Assembly: GCF_040605635.1 (NCBI RefSeq)
Contig: NZ_JBEXDG010000021.1
Coordinates: 62,001 to 126,000, forward strand
Source: Dactylosporangium sp040605635
Lineage (GTDB): Bacteria > Actinomycetota > Actinomycetes > Mycobacteriales > Micromonosporaceae
DNA length: 64,000 nt
Direction: 5' to 3'
The notes below the pieces were generated by a model. It was not told the origin of the DNA and searched no databases. It was given only the letters and a program-made list of their open reading frames with translations. Made by a program: the position numbers and the translations under genes. This document shows, piece by piece, positions 31,821-39,843 of this stretch (its first letter is position 1; every line of letters begins with the position of its first letter).

Positions 31821-32470
31821 CCGGTCATCACCCGGCTCATGTCGCGGACCGCGCGGAGGGTTCCGGCCACGGTGCCGGTGACCTTCGAGCGGCCACCGTC
31901 GGGCCGTGGCGAGTACGCGACGTCGACCTCGGCGATGCGCCAACCCGTGGCGGCGGCCCGGGTGACCATCTCCAGCGGGTAGCCGAAGCGCCGATCGGTC
32001 AGGTCCAGCGCCAGCAACGCCTCGCGTCGAGCGGCGCGCATCGGGCCGAGGTCGTGGACGGGCACCTTCGCCGAACGACGTAACCGCCAGGCGACCACGG
32101 CGTTGCCGAGCCGGGCGTGCAGCGGCCAGGCGCCCCGCGCGGTCGGGCGGCGCCGGCCCAGCATCAGGTCGCAGCCGCCGTCGAGCACCGGCACGGCGAC
32201 GAGCGGGAGCTGCCGGGGATCGAACGAGCCGTCGGCGTCCATGAAGCACACCACGTCGGCGGCGGCGGCGGTCAGGCCGGCGTGTGCGGCGGCGCCGAAG
32301 CCGCGCGGTGACGCGTGCACGACGGTCGCGCCATGCGCCGCGGCGATCGCAGCGGAGCCGTCCGACGAGCCGTTGTCGGCCACGATCGGGTGGTAGCCGG
32401 CGGGCATCCGCGCCAGCACCCAGGGCAGCGCCACAGCCTCGTTGAGGCAGGGCAGTACGACATCAGGCAT
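31817..32470 (-). CDS. Family 2 glycosyltransferase (polyprenyl-phosphate sugar transferase-like)
   Basis: The 217-residue GT-A enzyme has VVLPCLNEAVALPWVL at the start, VADNGSSDGSA, GFGAAAHAGL and the metal motif CFMDADGSFDP. It has no C-terminal membrane helices, as in dolichyl-phosphate-mannose-synthase-like proteins. It is the first gene of the 32470 to 27673 operon and could load the lipid-linked sugar used by the GT-C protein at its other end. It is divergent from the epimerase gene at 32584. Confidence 0.85.
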   Translation of the reverse strand: MPDVVLPCLNEAVALPWVLARMPAGYHPIVADNGSSDGSAAIAAAHGATVVHASPRGFGAAAHAGLTAAAADVVCFMDADGSFDPRQLPLVAVPVLDGGCDLMLGRRRPTARGAWPLHARLGNAVVAWRLRRSAKVPVHDLGPMRAARREALLALDLTDRRFGYPLEMVTRAAATGWRIAEVDVAYSPRPDGGRSKVTGTVAGTLRAVRDMSRVMTG

Positions 32471-32583
32471 GTTCCGGACGCTATCCGCGATCTCGGCGGG
32501 AAGGTCTTACAAGCCGAGAAACACCCATTACGAAGCGCGAACATAGCCCTGCCCACCGCCCCCGACCAGCCTACGTTGAGGAC

Positions 32584-33618
32584 ATGCGGATCCTGGTCAC
32601 CGGCGGCGCCGGGTTCATCGGCACCCACGTCGCGGACACCCTTCGCGGGGGAGGGCACGACGTCGCCGTCCTCGACGTCCTGCATCCAGCCGCGCACGTC
32701 CCGGCCGCCGCGGTACCGGAGGGCGCGCTGCGCGCGGACGTCCGTGACGCCGCGGCGGTCACAGCGGGCCTGCAGGGCGTGGACGTCGTGGTCCACCAGG
32801 CGGCGATGGTGGGGATGGGGATCGACGTGGCCGACATGCCGGAGTACGTGAGCTGCAACGACCTCGGCACCGCGGTGCTGCTGGCCGGGATGGCCCGCGC
32901 CGGCGTGCGTCGCCTGGTGCTGGCGAGTTCCATGGTGGTGTACGGCGAGGGTGAGTACCGCTGCGAGGTCCACGGCTCCGTGCAGCCCGCCCCACGACGC
33001 ACCGAGGACCTCGACGCCGGACGGTTCGAGCCGCCCTGCCCGTCCTGCGGCACCGCGCTGACCTCCGGCGAGGTGGACGAGGATGCGCCGGTCCGGCCGC
33101 GCAGCGTCTACGCGGCGACGAAAGCGGCGCAGGAGCACCTCGCCGCAGCATGGGCGGAGGCATGCGACGGCTCGGTGACGGCGCTGCGCTACCACAACGT
33201 CTACGGGCCCGGGATGCCCCGGGACACGCCGTACAGCGGCGTCGCGGCCATCTTCCGCTCCGCCCTCGCCGCCGGGCGGCCGCCGCGGGTCTTCGAGGAC
33301 GGCGGGCAGCGCCGCGACTTCGTGCACGTGTCGGACGTGGCCGCGGCCAACCTCCTGGCCGTGGACAGCTCGGCGCGGGCGGGCTTCCACGCGTACAACA
33401 TCGCCTCGGGGGTCTCGATCACGGTCGGCGCGATGGCCAGGGCGCTCGCCGCGGCGATGGACGGCCCCGAGCCGGTCGTCACGGGCGAGTACCGCGCGGG
33501 CGATGTGCGCCACGTGGTCGCCTCGGCCGCCCGGGCACGACGGGATCTCGGCTTCGTGGCGGGCGTCGACCCGGTCGAGGGAATGCGCACCTTCGCCACC
33601 GCCCCGCTGCGCGGATGA
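32584..33618 (+). CDS. NAD-dependent sugar epimerase with zinc-ribbon-like insert
   Basis: The 344-residue extended SDR has TGGAGFIGTH at the start, a LASSMVVYG serine region, the YAATK catalytic Tyr/Lys near residue 180, and YHNVYGPGMP and RRDFVHVSDVA for the sugar side. Between the Ser and Tyr regions lies an insert with CEVH (CxxH) and CPSC (CxxC), spaced about 30 residues apart, like a small zinc ribbon. Some dTDP-sugar 4-epimerases carry such an insert. A TACGTT hexamer 6 nt before the ATG suggests a leaderless mRNA. Substrate not certain. Confidence 0.82.
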   Translation: MRILVTGGAGFIGTHVADTLRGGGHDVAVLDVLHPAAHVPAAAVPEGALRADVRDAAAVTAGLQGVDVVVHQAAMVGMGIDVADMPEYVSCNDLGTAVLLAGMARAGVRRLVLASSMVVYGEGEYRCEVHGSVQPAPRRTEDLDAGRFEPPCPSCGTALTSGEVDEDAPVRPRSVYAATKAAQEHLAAAWAEACDGSVTALRYHNVYGPGMPRDTPYSGVAAIFRSALAAGRPPRVFEDGGQRRDFVHVSDVAAANLLAVDSSARAGFHAYNIASGVSITVGAMARALAAAMDGPEPVVTGEYRAGDVRHVVASAARARRDLGFVAGVDPVEGMRTFATAPLRG

Positions 33619-33861
33619 CCTGGCAGCGCGGCCTGTTCCGGCCTCGGCCGCGGCCAGCGGGCCGAGGCCAGCGGGTCGTGCGGCAGGCGACGTGGTGAAC
33701 GTGCCCGCGCGGAGACGCGCTTGTTGGTCGTGGCCGGCCACCTGCGGACCAGCCGGCCTGGTGCGAGGGCCAGGACCACAGCGGCGGCGTCACCACCTCG
33801 GCCGCCGGCCTCGCGTACTACGGTGGATCTTCGGTAGGGCCGACGGTGCCCGTCGCGTCGG

Positions 33862-34476
33862 TCATCGCTGATCCGAGGCTTTTGACGCGGGGACCGCCGC
33901 GGCGTGGTGTTCGCGGAGCTGGAACGCGAAGGCCACCTCGGCGGCGCCGATGAGCAGTGCGCTGATGCCGGTCAGCAGGATCGTCGTGCTGAGGGACAGA
34001 CCGGGCCAGAACACGAACGCCAGGCCGACCAGCAGGGACACCGCACCGATCGCCAGGAGTGAGGTGCGGATCCGGCCGCGGGTGAGGAACGCGATGGCCA
34101 GTTCGGCGATGCCGCTGATCAGCCAGGCCAGGCCGATGATGGCGGCCAGGACCGTCACACCGGTGGCCACGTGGCGCAGGCAGGCGATGCCGCCGACGAT
34201 CAGTAGCACGCCGAGGCCGCCCAGGAGTACGCGCCGGCTGGTGGTCTGGTCGTGACCGAACGCGCCGAAGAGGCGGATCGCGCCGGCGACGATCAGCCAG
34301 ACCCCGACCAGCGCACCGAGCAGCGCCAGCGTGTTCGACGGCCAGGCGAGGACCGCGATGCCGAACACGATGGTGATCAGGCCGAGCCCGAGGACCTCCC
34401 AGAACGGCTCGGCCGCCGCCCTGTCGACGGCGTCGTGCCGTCGTGACTGCCGGCGATGCCAGGGAAAGCTGGTCAT
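33862..34476 (-). CDS. HdeD-family (DUF308) membrane protein
   Basis: The 204-residue protein has six short helices arranged as repeated GLxxIVFGIxVLxWP-type units (WEVLGLGLITIVFGIAVLAWP, SLLVGLAFVFWPGLSLST), the DUF308/HdeD pattern associated with acid or envelope stress. ATG 34476 has GGAGG 6 nt upstream. It stands alone, divergent from the mercury-type operon. Function beyond the family is not known. Confidence 0.83.
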   Translation of the reverse strand: MTSFPWHRRQSRRHDAVDRAAAEPFWEVLGLGLITIVFGIAVLAWPSNTLALLGALVGVWLIVAGAIRLFGAFGHDQTTSRRVLLGGLGVLLIVGGIACLRHVATGVTVLAAIIGLAWLISGIAELAIAFLTRGRIRTSLLAIGAVSLLVGLAFVFWPGLSLSTTILLTGISALLIGAAEVAFAFQLREHHAAAVPASKASDQR

Positions 34477-34666
34477 GTCCGCCTCCGTCCATACGTTTGC
34501 GGTCGTCCAACCTTCATCCTCTGCGGCGGGCCACCCGGGCCGCCTCACCCGGCCGGGGTCGTCCACCGGTCAAGGGGCGGCGCCCGCGTCGATCTGCTGC
34601 CCAGCGGGCAGCGGTGCACCACACTGACCGGTGGCACCGTGTGGCGGCGGACCGTCAGAGTCGGGC

Positions 34667-34697
34667 TTGCATCCGGTACCTGGGTACAGGCTTACCG
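34667..34697 (+). promoter_or_regulatory. MerR-type promoter/operator
   Basis: TTGCAT (-35) and TTACCG (-10) are separated by 19 bp, the over-long spacer that MerR activators untwist. The spacer is almost filled by the dyad CCGGTACCTGGGTACAGG (34673-34690). It drives the 34747-36362 genes, which include a MerR-family regulator. Confidence 0.8.
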
Positions 34698-34746
34698 TCG
34701 TGGGAGACGGCGTCGAGATGGCGCTGCCGGTGACGAGGAGCCTGTC

Positions 34747-35094
34747 ATGTCGTTCGTGGTCCCTGATGCGTGCACCCTGCCTACCGCCGAGCGGCCGCTG
34801 CGGCTGAGCGAGTTCGACGACCTGTTCGCCACCGCCGTACGCGCGGTCGACGTCCTCACCCCGACGCACGCACGGATGCGGTTGACCGGCACGGCCGGGC
34901 TGGAGGCGACGGTTCGCGACCTGACCGCCCGGGAGACCGCGTGCTGCTCGTTCTTCGTCTTCACCGTCACGCCCGGACCGATCGCCGACGGTGAGGCGTT
35001 GACGCTCGACGTCGAAGTCCCGGCCCGGTACGCCGACGTGCTCACCTCGCTCGCCGAGCGGGCCGGCACCGTGTCCGCCGGGCGGACGTCGTGA
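34747..35094 (+). CDS. Small Cys-Cys protein of a MerR-controlled metal operon
   Basis: The 115-residue soluble protein has a central DLTARETACCSFFVFTVTPG with a vicinal cysteine pair, suggestive of thiophilic metal binding. GAGGAG lies 6 nt before the ATG, and it is the first gene after a MerR-type promoter. It is too short and lacks the other motifs of organomercurial lyase MerB, although the ACCSFF segment is reminiscent of it. A role in mercury or other soft-metal handling is inferred from context. Confidence 0.65.
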   Translation: MSFVVPDACTLPTAERPLRLSEFDDLFATAVRAVDVLTPTHARMRLTGTAGLEATVRDLTARETACCSFFVFTVTPGPIADGEALTLDVEVPARYADVLTSLAERAGTVSAGRTS

Positions 35095-35182
35095 CCGCGC
35101 CGGCGGTGCTGGACCTGGCCCTGATCGACGCGGACGTCGTGACGTGCTGCTCCGGGCCGTCGTGCGGCCGGCCGAAGGCCGC

Positions 35183-35635
35183 ATGATGATCTCCCCGGAC
35201 AAGGCAGGACTCCGCACCGGCGAGGTCGCCGAACAGGCCGGCGTGAACATCCAGACGCTGCGGTACTACGAACGCCGCGGCCTGCTCAGCGAACCGACGC
35301 GCTCCAACGGCGGGCACCGTCTGTACCCGCCGGACACCGTTGCCCTGCTCAACGTCATCAAGGCGGCGCAGCGGCTCGGGTTCACCCTCGACGAGGTCGC
35401 CGAGCTCCTCGACACCGGCCAGCGCCGGCACCCCACCGCCGACCTGCGGCAACGTGCCATCGAGAAGATCGCCGAGGTCGACGCGAAGATCGCGGACCTC
35501 ACCGCCATCCGCACCACCCTGAGCGAAGTCGTCGACGCCCGCTGCGACAGCCTCACGAACTGCACCTGCGCCGACTGCCCGATCCCGTTCCTCACCATCG
35601 GCACCGCCACCCACCCAGACGGAGAGCCCGCATGA
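35183..35635 (+). CDS. MerR-family metal-responsive regulator, MerR (mercury) type
   Basis: The 150-residue protein has the MerR DNA-binding domain (LRTGEVAEQAGVNIQTLRYYERRGLL...GGHRLYPPDTVALLNVIKAAQRLGFTLDEVAELL), a long dimerisation helix and a C-terminal cysteine region: Cys near 128 (ARCDSL), then NCTCADCPIPFL. The cysteine number and DCPIPF ending fit Hg(II)-sensing actinobacterial MerR proteins. AAGG precedes ATG 35183. It overlaps the next gene by 4 bp and should act on the 34667-34697 promoter. Confidence 0.83.
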   Translation: MMISPDKAGLRTGEVAEQAGVNIQTLRYYERRGLLSEPTRSNGGHRLYPPDTVALLNVIKAAQRLGFTLDEVAELLDTGQRRHPTADLRQRAIEKIAEVDAKIADLTAIRTTLSEVVDARCDSLTNCTCADCPIPFLTIGTATHPDGEPA

Positions 35636-35964
35636 GCCACCCCTTGCCGACGCCGACCACGCACGCAGGTCATCTGCACGCCACGCCGCCGGTGGACAAC
35701 ACGCCGCCGACGCGGAGCAAGGTCACCGGCGGGTTGGCCGCGCTCGCCTGCGCCGCCTGCTGCGCCCTGCCGCTGCTCATCGCCGCCGGAGTGCTCACCG
35801 GCGCAGGTGCCGCGATCCTGGAGAAGACGCTCCTGGCGGTGTCCGCCGGGCTCGTCGTCCTCGCGCTGGGCATGTGGTGGCTGCACCGGCGACGCGACGT
35901 CCAGCGCGCTGCCGTAGCCGGCGGCGCCGGCTGCGGATGTGGTGGCGGGGGTTGCGGCTGCTGA
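35632..35964 (+). CDS. Small two-helix mercury-transporter-like membrane protein
   Basis: The 110-residue protein has a first helix with a vicinal Cys pair (LAALACAACCALPLLIAAGVL), a second helix ending MWWLHRRR and a terminal Cys/Gly cluster (GCGCGGGGCGC). Cysteine pairs in helix 1 and at the cytoplasmic end are how MerT/MerC-type importers relay Hg(II). The ATGA overlap with merR supports one operon. No mercuric reductase is present, so the ion and fate are uncertain. Confidence 0.7.
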   Translation: MSHPLPTPTTHAGHLHATPPVDNTPPTRSKVTGGLAALACAACCALPLLIAAGVLTGAGAAILEKTLLAVSAGLVVLALGMWWLHRRRDVQRAAVAGGAGCGCGGGGCGC

Positions 35965-36029
35965 ACACCGAGACCGTGGTGCGGCACCCGCCTGGAGGCC
36001 GCACCACGCCGGTGTGCTGCCATACGCCC

Positions 36030-36362
36030 ATGACGATCATCCGGTCCATCCTGCTGTTCGTGCTCGCCGCGGTCGCTGAGATCGGCGGTGCCTGGCTCAT
36101 CTGGCAGGGCGTCCGCGAACACAAGGGCCTGCTGTGGATCGGCGCCGGCATCGCCGCCCTCGGCGCCTACGGGTTCGTCGCCACCCTGCAACCCGACGCC
36201 AACTTCGGCCGCATCCTGGCCGCGTACGGCGGAGTCTTCGTCGCCGGTTCGCTGGGGTGGGCGGTGGTGTTCGACAAGTTCCGGCCCGACCGCTACGACC
36301 TCGCCGGAGCCGCGATCTGCCTGATCGGCGTCGCCGTCATCATGTACGCGCCTCGCCCTTGA
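36030..36362 (+). CDS. YnfA-family (UPF0060) small membrane protein
   Basis: The 110-residue, four-helix protein has typical family blocks FVLAAVAEIGGAWLIWQGVREHK, GAYGFVATLQPDANFGRILAAYGGVFV and FDKFRPDRYDLAGAAICLIGV. YnfA proteins resemble SMR efflux subunits and are often found beside metal genes. It lies 65 bp after the mercury-type transporter gene and is probably on the same transcript. Confidence 0.88.
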   Translation: MTIIRSILLFVLAAVAEIGGAWLIWQGVREHKGLLWIGAGIAALGAYGFVATLQPDANFGRILAAYGGVFVAGSLGWAVVFDKFRPDRYDLAGAAICLIGVAVIMYAPRP

Positions 36363-36443
36363 CGTGCGTGCGCTCGCCACCGCCGACAACCTTCCGGTGC
36401 CAACGCGGTTCCACGAGGCGCTCCTGTCACGACCCTCAGAGGG

Positions 36444-36770
36444 TCAGGCCGGCACTGCGGTCAGCGACGCATGGATGGCGAACACCCGGTCCAGACCGGT
36501 CAGCCGGAAGATCCGCAGCAGCCCGTCGCGCGGGCAGACCAGCTGCAGGCCGCCGCCGCGTTCGAGGAGCCGTTTGTGGACGCCCACCAGCACGCCGAGT
36601 GCGGTCGAGTCGAGGAACCACACTCCGGTGAGATCGACGATCAGCGACGTCCCTGCGTCCCCGATGGCGTGGTGCAGGGATTCGCGAAGTTCGCCGGCGG
36701 TTGCGACGTCCAGGTTGCCGTTGACGGCCACCACCGTGCGGTCGATGCCGCCGGCCACGGACAGTTCCAT
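36444..36770 (-). CDS. STAS-domain anti-sigma factor antagonist
   Basis: The 108-residue single-domain protein has VVAVNGNLDVATAGELRESL and the phosphorylation-loop region LTGVWFLDSTALGVLVGVHKRL, where the Ser after Asp is the switch residue of SpoIIAA/RsbV-type antagonists. ATG 36770 has GGAGG 6 nt upstream. No sigma factor or RsbW-type kinase is adjacent, so the partner lies elsewhere. Confidence 0.85.
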   Translation of the reverse strand: MELSVAGGIDRTVVAVNGNLDVATAGELRESLHHAIGDAGTSLIVDLTGVWFLDSTALGVLVGVHKRLLERGGGLQLVCPRDGLLRIFRLTGLDRVFAIHASLTAVPA

Positions 36771-37089
36771 GCGGGCCTCCGGACCGACGAGCGCAGCCAC
36801 GAGCGGGCGGCAGCAGACCCGAATCCTACGATGCCGATGGGGCTTGTGCGCGCAGCACGTGGCAGCGATTCGGTGTCCATACCCCGGCGGACGGAAATCT
36901 CCTGGCGGCATCGACCGCCGCGGTGCTGCCGGTACGTCATCCGTGCTCGCGACGGCGCGCTGCTGGCGGTGGATGCGGCCGACGGGCGTCAGCACAGAAA
37001 GTGACCCAGGGGTGATACTGCGGCGCGACACGCCGGGCACAGCATCTGGTGTTGTGCTTTCAACGCTGCACCCATATATGGTGTTGCTT
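36771..37089. other. Intergenic stretch before the nrdA riboswitch
   Basis: This 319-bp region carries no ORF with family-like content on either strand. Its right end should contain the nrdAB promoter, and CCCATATATGG (37070-37080) is an AT-rich palindrome in a suitable place. No clear -35/-10 pair can be fixed by eye. Confidence 0.35.
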
Positions 37090-37284
37090 GCAGCTGGTTC
37101 GGCCGACCCTTCGGGGGTGGTCGTGGCAACAGGGAACCCGGTGGAAGTCCGGGACTGCCCCGCAGCGGTAAGTGGGAACGACCGCCGTCATCAAGCACTG
37201 GACCGCGAGGTCTGGGAAGCGACGGCCAGTAGGCGACCCCGGGTGAATCCTGGGTCCTGCCCGCGAGTCCGAAGACCTGCCAGC
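37090..37284 (+). promoter_or_regulatory. Cobalamin (AdoCbl) riboswitch upstream of nrdAB
   Basis: The conserved landmarks occur in order: GCTGGTTC, AACAGGGAACCCGGTG, AGTCCGGGACTGCCCCGCA, GCGGTAAGTGGGAACGACC, CACTGG, TCTGGGAAGCGACGGCCAGT, CGCGAGTCCGAAGACCTGCC and closing CCAGC that pairs with GCTGG. It should lower expression of the B12-independent ribonucleotide reductase when cobalamin is plentiful, as shown for Streptomyces nrdABS. Confidence 0.93.
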
Positions 37285-37380
37285 GCACCGCACGCCGACC
37301 GGTGTGCGGTGGTCGGATGCCGCGTGGGACGGCTGACGCCATCGCCAGGTGCGCCTCGCGTGCGCCTTTCTGTGGCGGCT

Positions 37381-37425
37381 TCCCCCTGCGCTCGTCCGGC
37401 GTTCTGTAGCTGGTGACGAGGGGGA
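37381..37425 (+). promoter_or_regulatory. Ribosome-site-sequestering hairpin of nrdA
   Basis: TCCCCC (37381-37386) and TCGTC (37392-37396) together can pair with GACGAGGGGGA (37415-37425), leaving a 5-nt bulge. The right arm is the nrdA Shine-Dalgarno, 3 nt before the ATG. It is a plausible OFF-state structure for translational control by the riboswitch. Confidence 0.5.
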
Positions 37426-37428
37426 CAC

Positions 37429-39843
37429 ATGACGGTGACGCAGGAGCAGGCCGGCCCTGAGAGCGGGCAGCGGCGGCACGCGATGCAGGTGCGCAAGCGC
37501 AACGGCGACCTGGAGCCGGTCGACGTCAACAAGATCGTGAAGGCCGTCGAGCGGTGGGTCGCCGACCTGGACGAGGTCGATCCGCTGCGGGTGGCGACGA
37601 AGACGATCAGCGGCCTGTACGACGGAGCGACGACCGCGGAGCTGGACAAGCTGTCGATCCAGACGGCGGCGGAGCTGATCGGTGAGGAGCCGCAGTACTC
37701 GCGGCTCGCGGCCCGGCTGCTCGCCGCGTACGTCGACAAGGAGGTCCGCGGTCAGGGTGTCGCCAGCTTCAGCCAGGCGATCCGCTACGCGCACCAGCAG
37801 GGACTGATCAGCCAGGACACCGCCGGATTCGTGGCCCGCAACGCCCGCAAGCTCGACGACGCCGTCGACCCGGACGGGGACCTGCGGTTCGAGTACTTCG
37901 GGCTGCGGACCGTCGCCGACCGGTACCTGCTGCGCCATCCGCAGACGCGTCTGGTCGTGGAGACGCCGCAGTACTGGCTGCTCAGAGTTGCATGTGGACT
38001 GTCGCAGACGCCGGGTGAGGCGATCGGCTTCTACCGGCTGATGTCGTCCCTCGCGTACCTGCCGAGCTCGCCGACGCTGTTCAACTCCGGCACCGCGCAC
38101 ACCCAGATGTCCTCGTGCTTCCTCGTCGACTCGCCGAGGGACGAGCTCGACTCGATCTACGAGCGCTACCACCAGGTCGCGAAGCTGTCGAAGTTCTCCG
38201 GCGGGATCGGCATCTCCTGGTCGCGCGTGCGTGGCCGGGGCGCGCTCATCCGCGGCACCAACGGCAGATCCAACGGCATCGTCCCGTTCCTGAAGACGCT
38301 CGACGCCGGGGTCGCCGCCGTCAACCAGGGCGGCCGCCGCAAGGGTGCCGCCTGCGTCTACCTGGAGCCGTGGCATCCGGACGTCGAGGAGTTCCTGGAG
38401 CTGCGGGACAACACGGGTGAGGAGTCCCGCCGTACCCACAACCTCAACCTCGCGAACTGGATCCCCGACGAGTTCATGCGCCGGGTGGAGGCCGACGGCG
38501 ACTGGTCGCTGATCGACCCGTCCGACGCACCCGAGCTGCCGGACCTGTTCGGGGCCGAGTTCGACGAGGCCTACCGCGCGGCCGAGAAGCACGCGGTCAA
38601 GACCGTCAAGGCCCGTGACCTCTACGGCAGGATGATGCGCACCCTGGCGCAGACCGGCAACGGCTGGATGACGTTCAAGGACCGGTCCAACGCCCTGTCG
38701 AACCAGACCGGGGCGCCCGGCAACAGCATCCACCTGTCCAACCTGTGCACCGAGATCCTCGAGGTCAACAGCGACACCGAGACCGCGGTCTGCAACCTCG
38801 GCTCGATCAACCTCGGCGCGCACCTCACCGCCGACGGCGTCGACGGTGTCGACGGTGTCGACGGTGTCGACTGGGAGAAGCTGCGCGAGACCGTCCGGAC
38901 CGCGGTCGTGTTCCTCGACCGGGTCATCGACATCAACTACTACCCGTCGCAGCAGGCGGCCGCGTCGAACCCGCGGTGGCGGCCGGTCGGCCTCGGGCTG
39001 ATGGGCCTGCAGGACGCGTTCTTCACGCTGCGGCTGCCGTTCGACTCCGGCGCCGCCCGGGAGCTGTCGACCCGCGTGCAGGAGGAGATCTACCTGACCG
39101 CCCTGGAGGCCTCGGCGGACCTGGCGGAGCGGTTCGGGCCGCACCCGGCGTTCGCCGAGACCCGCGCCGCGCATGGTGAGCTGCATCCCGACCTGTGGGG
39201 CGCACCCGCCGAAGGCGACCGCTGGGCCGCGCTGCGGGCCCGGGTCGCGGCGACCGGCCTGCGCAACTCGCTGCTGGTCGCGATCGCGCCGACGGCGACG
39301 ATCGCGTCGATCGCCGGCTGCTACGAGTGCATCGAGCCGCAGGTGTCGAACCTCTTCAAGCGCGAGACGATGTCCGGGGAGTTCCTGCAGATCAACACGT
39401 ACCTGGTCCGCGAGCTCAAGGCCCGCGGGCTGTGGACGGCGGCGGTCCGGGAGCAGATCAAACGGGCCGAGGGTTCGGTGCAGGACATCGCGGACCTGCC
39501 CACCGACGTCCGGGAGCTGTACCGCACCGCGTGGGAGCTGCCGCAACGGGCCCTGATCGACCTCGCCGCCGCCCGCGCCGCCTACATCGACCAGTCGCAG
39601 TCGCTGAACCTGTTCATGAGCGCACCGACGATCGGCAAGGTCTCCTCGATGTACCTGTACGCGTGGAAGGCCGGCCTGAAGACCACCTACTACCTGCGGT
39701 CCCGGCCGGCGACCCGCATCCAGCAGGCCACCGTGGCCGTCGCGACGCCGGTCAAGCCGCTCGCGCAGGTCCTCGCGGTCCCGGACGCCGAAGCGCTCGC
39801 CTGCTCCCTGGAGAACCCCGAGTCGTGCGAGGCGTGCCAGTGA
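37429..39843 (+). CDS. nrdA: Class I ribonucleoside-diphosphate reductase, alpha (R1) subunit
   Basis: The 804-residue protein has an N-terminal ATP cone (MQVRKRNGDLEPVDVNKIVKAVERW, about 20-110). The catalytic barrel follows with SPTLFNSGT, the HLSNLCTEILE active-site Asn/Cys/Glu, CNLGSINL and the PTATIASIAGCYECIEPQ phosphate region. The C-terminal thiol tail is SCEACQ. It reduces ribonucleotides with the R2 subunit encoded next. A 9-bp tandem repeat inserts DGVDGVDGVDGVD near residue 470. It is preceded by a B12 riboswitch and overlaps nrdB by 4 bp (GTGA). Confidence 0.95.
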   Translation: MTVTQEQAGPESGQRRHAMQVRKRNGDLEPVDVNKIVKAVERWVADLDEVDPLRVATKTISGLYDGATTAELDKLSIQTAAELIGEEPQYSRLAARLLAAYVDKEVRGQGVASFSQAIRYAHQQGLISQDTAGFVARNARKLDDAVDPDGDLRFEYFGLRTVADRYLLRHPQTRLVVETPQYWLLRVACGLSQTPGEAIGFYRLMSSLAYLPSSPTLFNSGTAHTQMSSCFLVDSPRDELDSIYERYHQVAKLSKFSGGIGISWSRVRGRGALIRGTNGRSNGIVPFLKTLDAGVAAVNQGGRRKGAACVYLEPWHPDVEEFLELRDNTGEESRRTHNLNLANWIPDEFMRRVEADGDWSLIDPSDAPELPDLFGAEFDEAYRAAEKHAVKTVKARDLYGRMMRTLAQTGNGWMTFKDRSNALSNQTGAPGNSIHLSNLCTEILEVNSDTETAVCNLGSINLGAHLTADGVDGVDGVDGVDWEKLRETVRTAVVFLDRVIDINYYPSQQAAASNPRWRPVGLGLMGLQDAFFTLRLPFDSGAARELSTRVQEEIYLTALEASADLAERFGPHPAFAETRAAHGELHPDLWGAPAEGDRWAALRARVAATGLRNSLLVAIAPTATIASIAGCYECIEPQVSNLFKRETMSGEFLQINTYLVRELKARGLWTAAVREQIKRAEGSVQDIADLPTDVRELYRTAWELPQRALIDLAAARAAYIDQSQSLNLFMSAPTIGKVSSMYLYAWKAGLKTTYYLRSRPATRIQQATVAVATPVKPLAQVLAVPDAEALACSLENPESCEACQ
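38833..38871 (+). repeat. In-frame 9-bp tandem repeat in nrdA
   Basis: GACGGCGTC followed by three GACGGTGTC units and a final GAC encode four DGV repeats plus D. The repeat sits between SINLGAHLTA and the next helix and is probably a surface loop. Being a multiple of three, copy-number change would alter loop length without a frameshift. Confidence 0.9.

Noticed and set aside
34747..35094. Calling the Cys-Cys protein an organomercurial lyase (merB)
   Set aside because: It is only 115 residues long and only one short ACCSFF-like segment is reminiscent of MerB; the second catalytic Cys region is absent.
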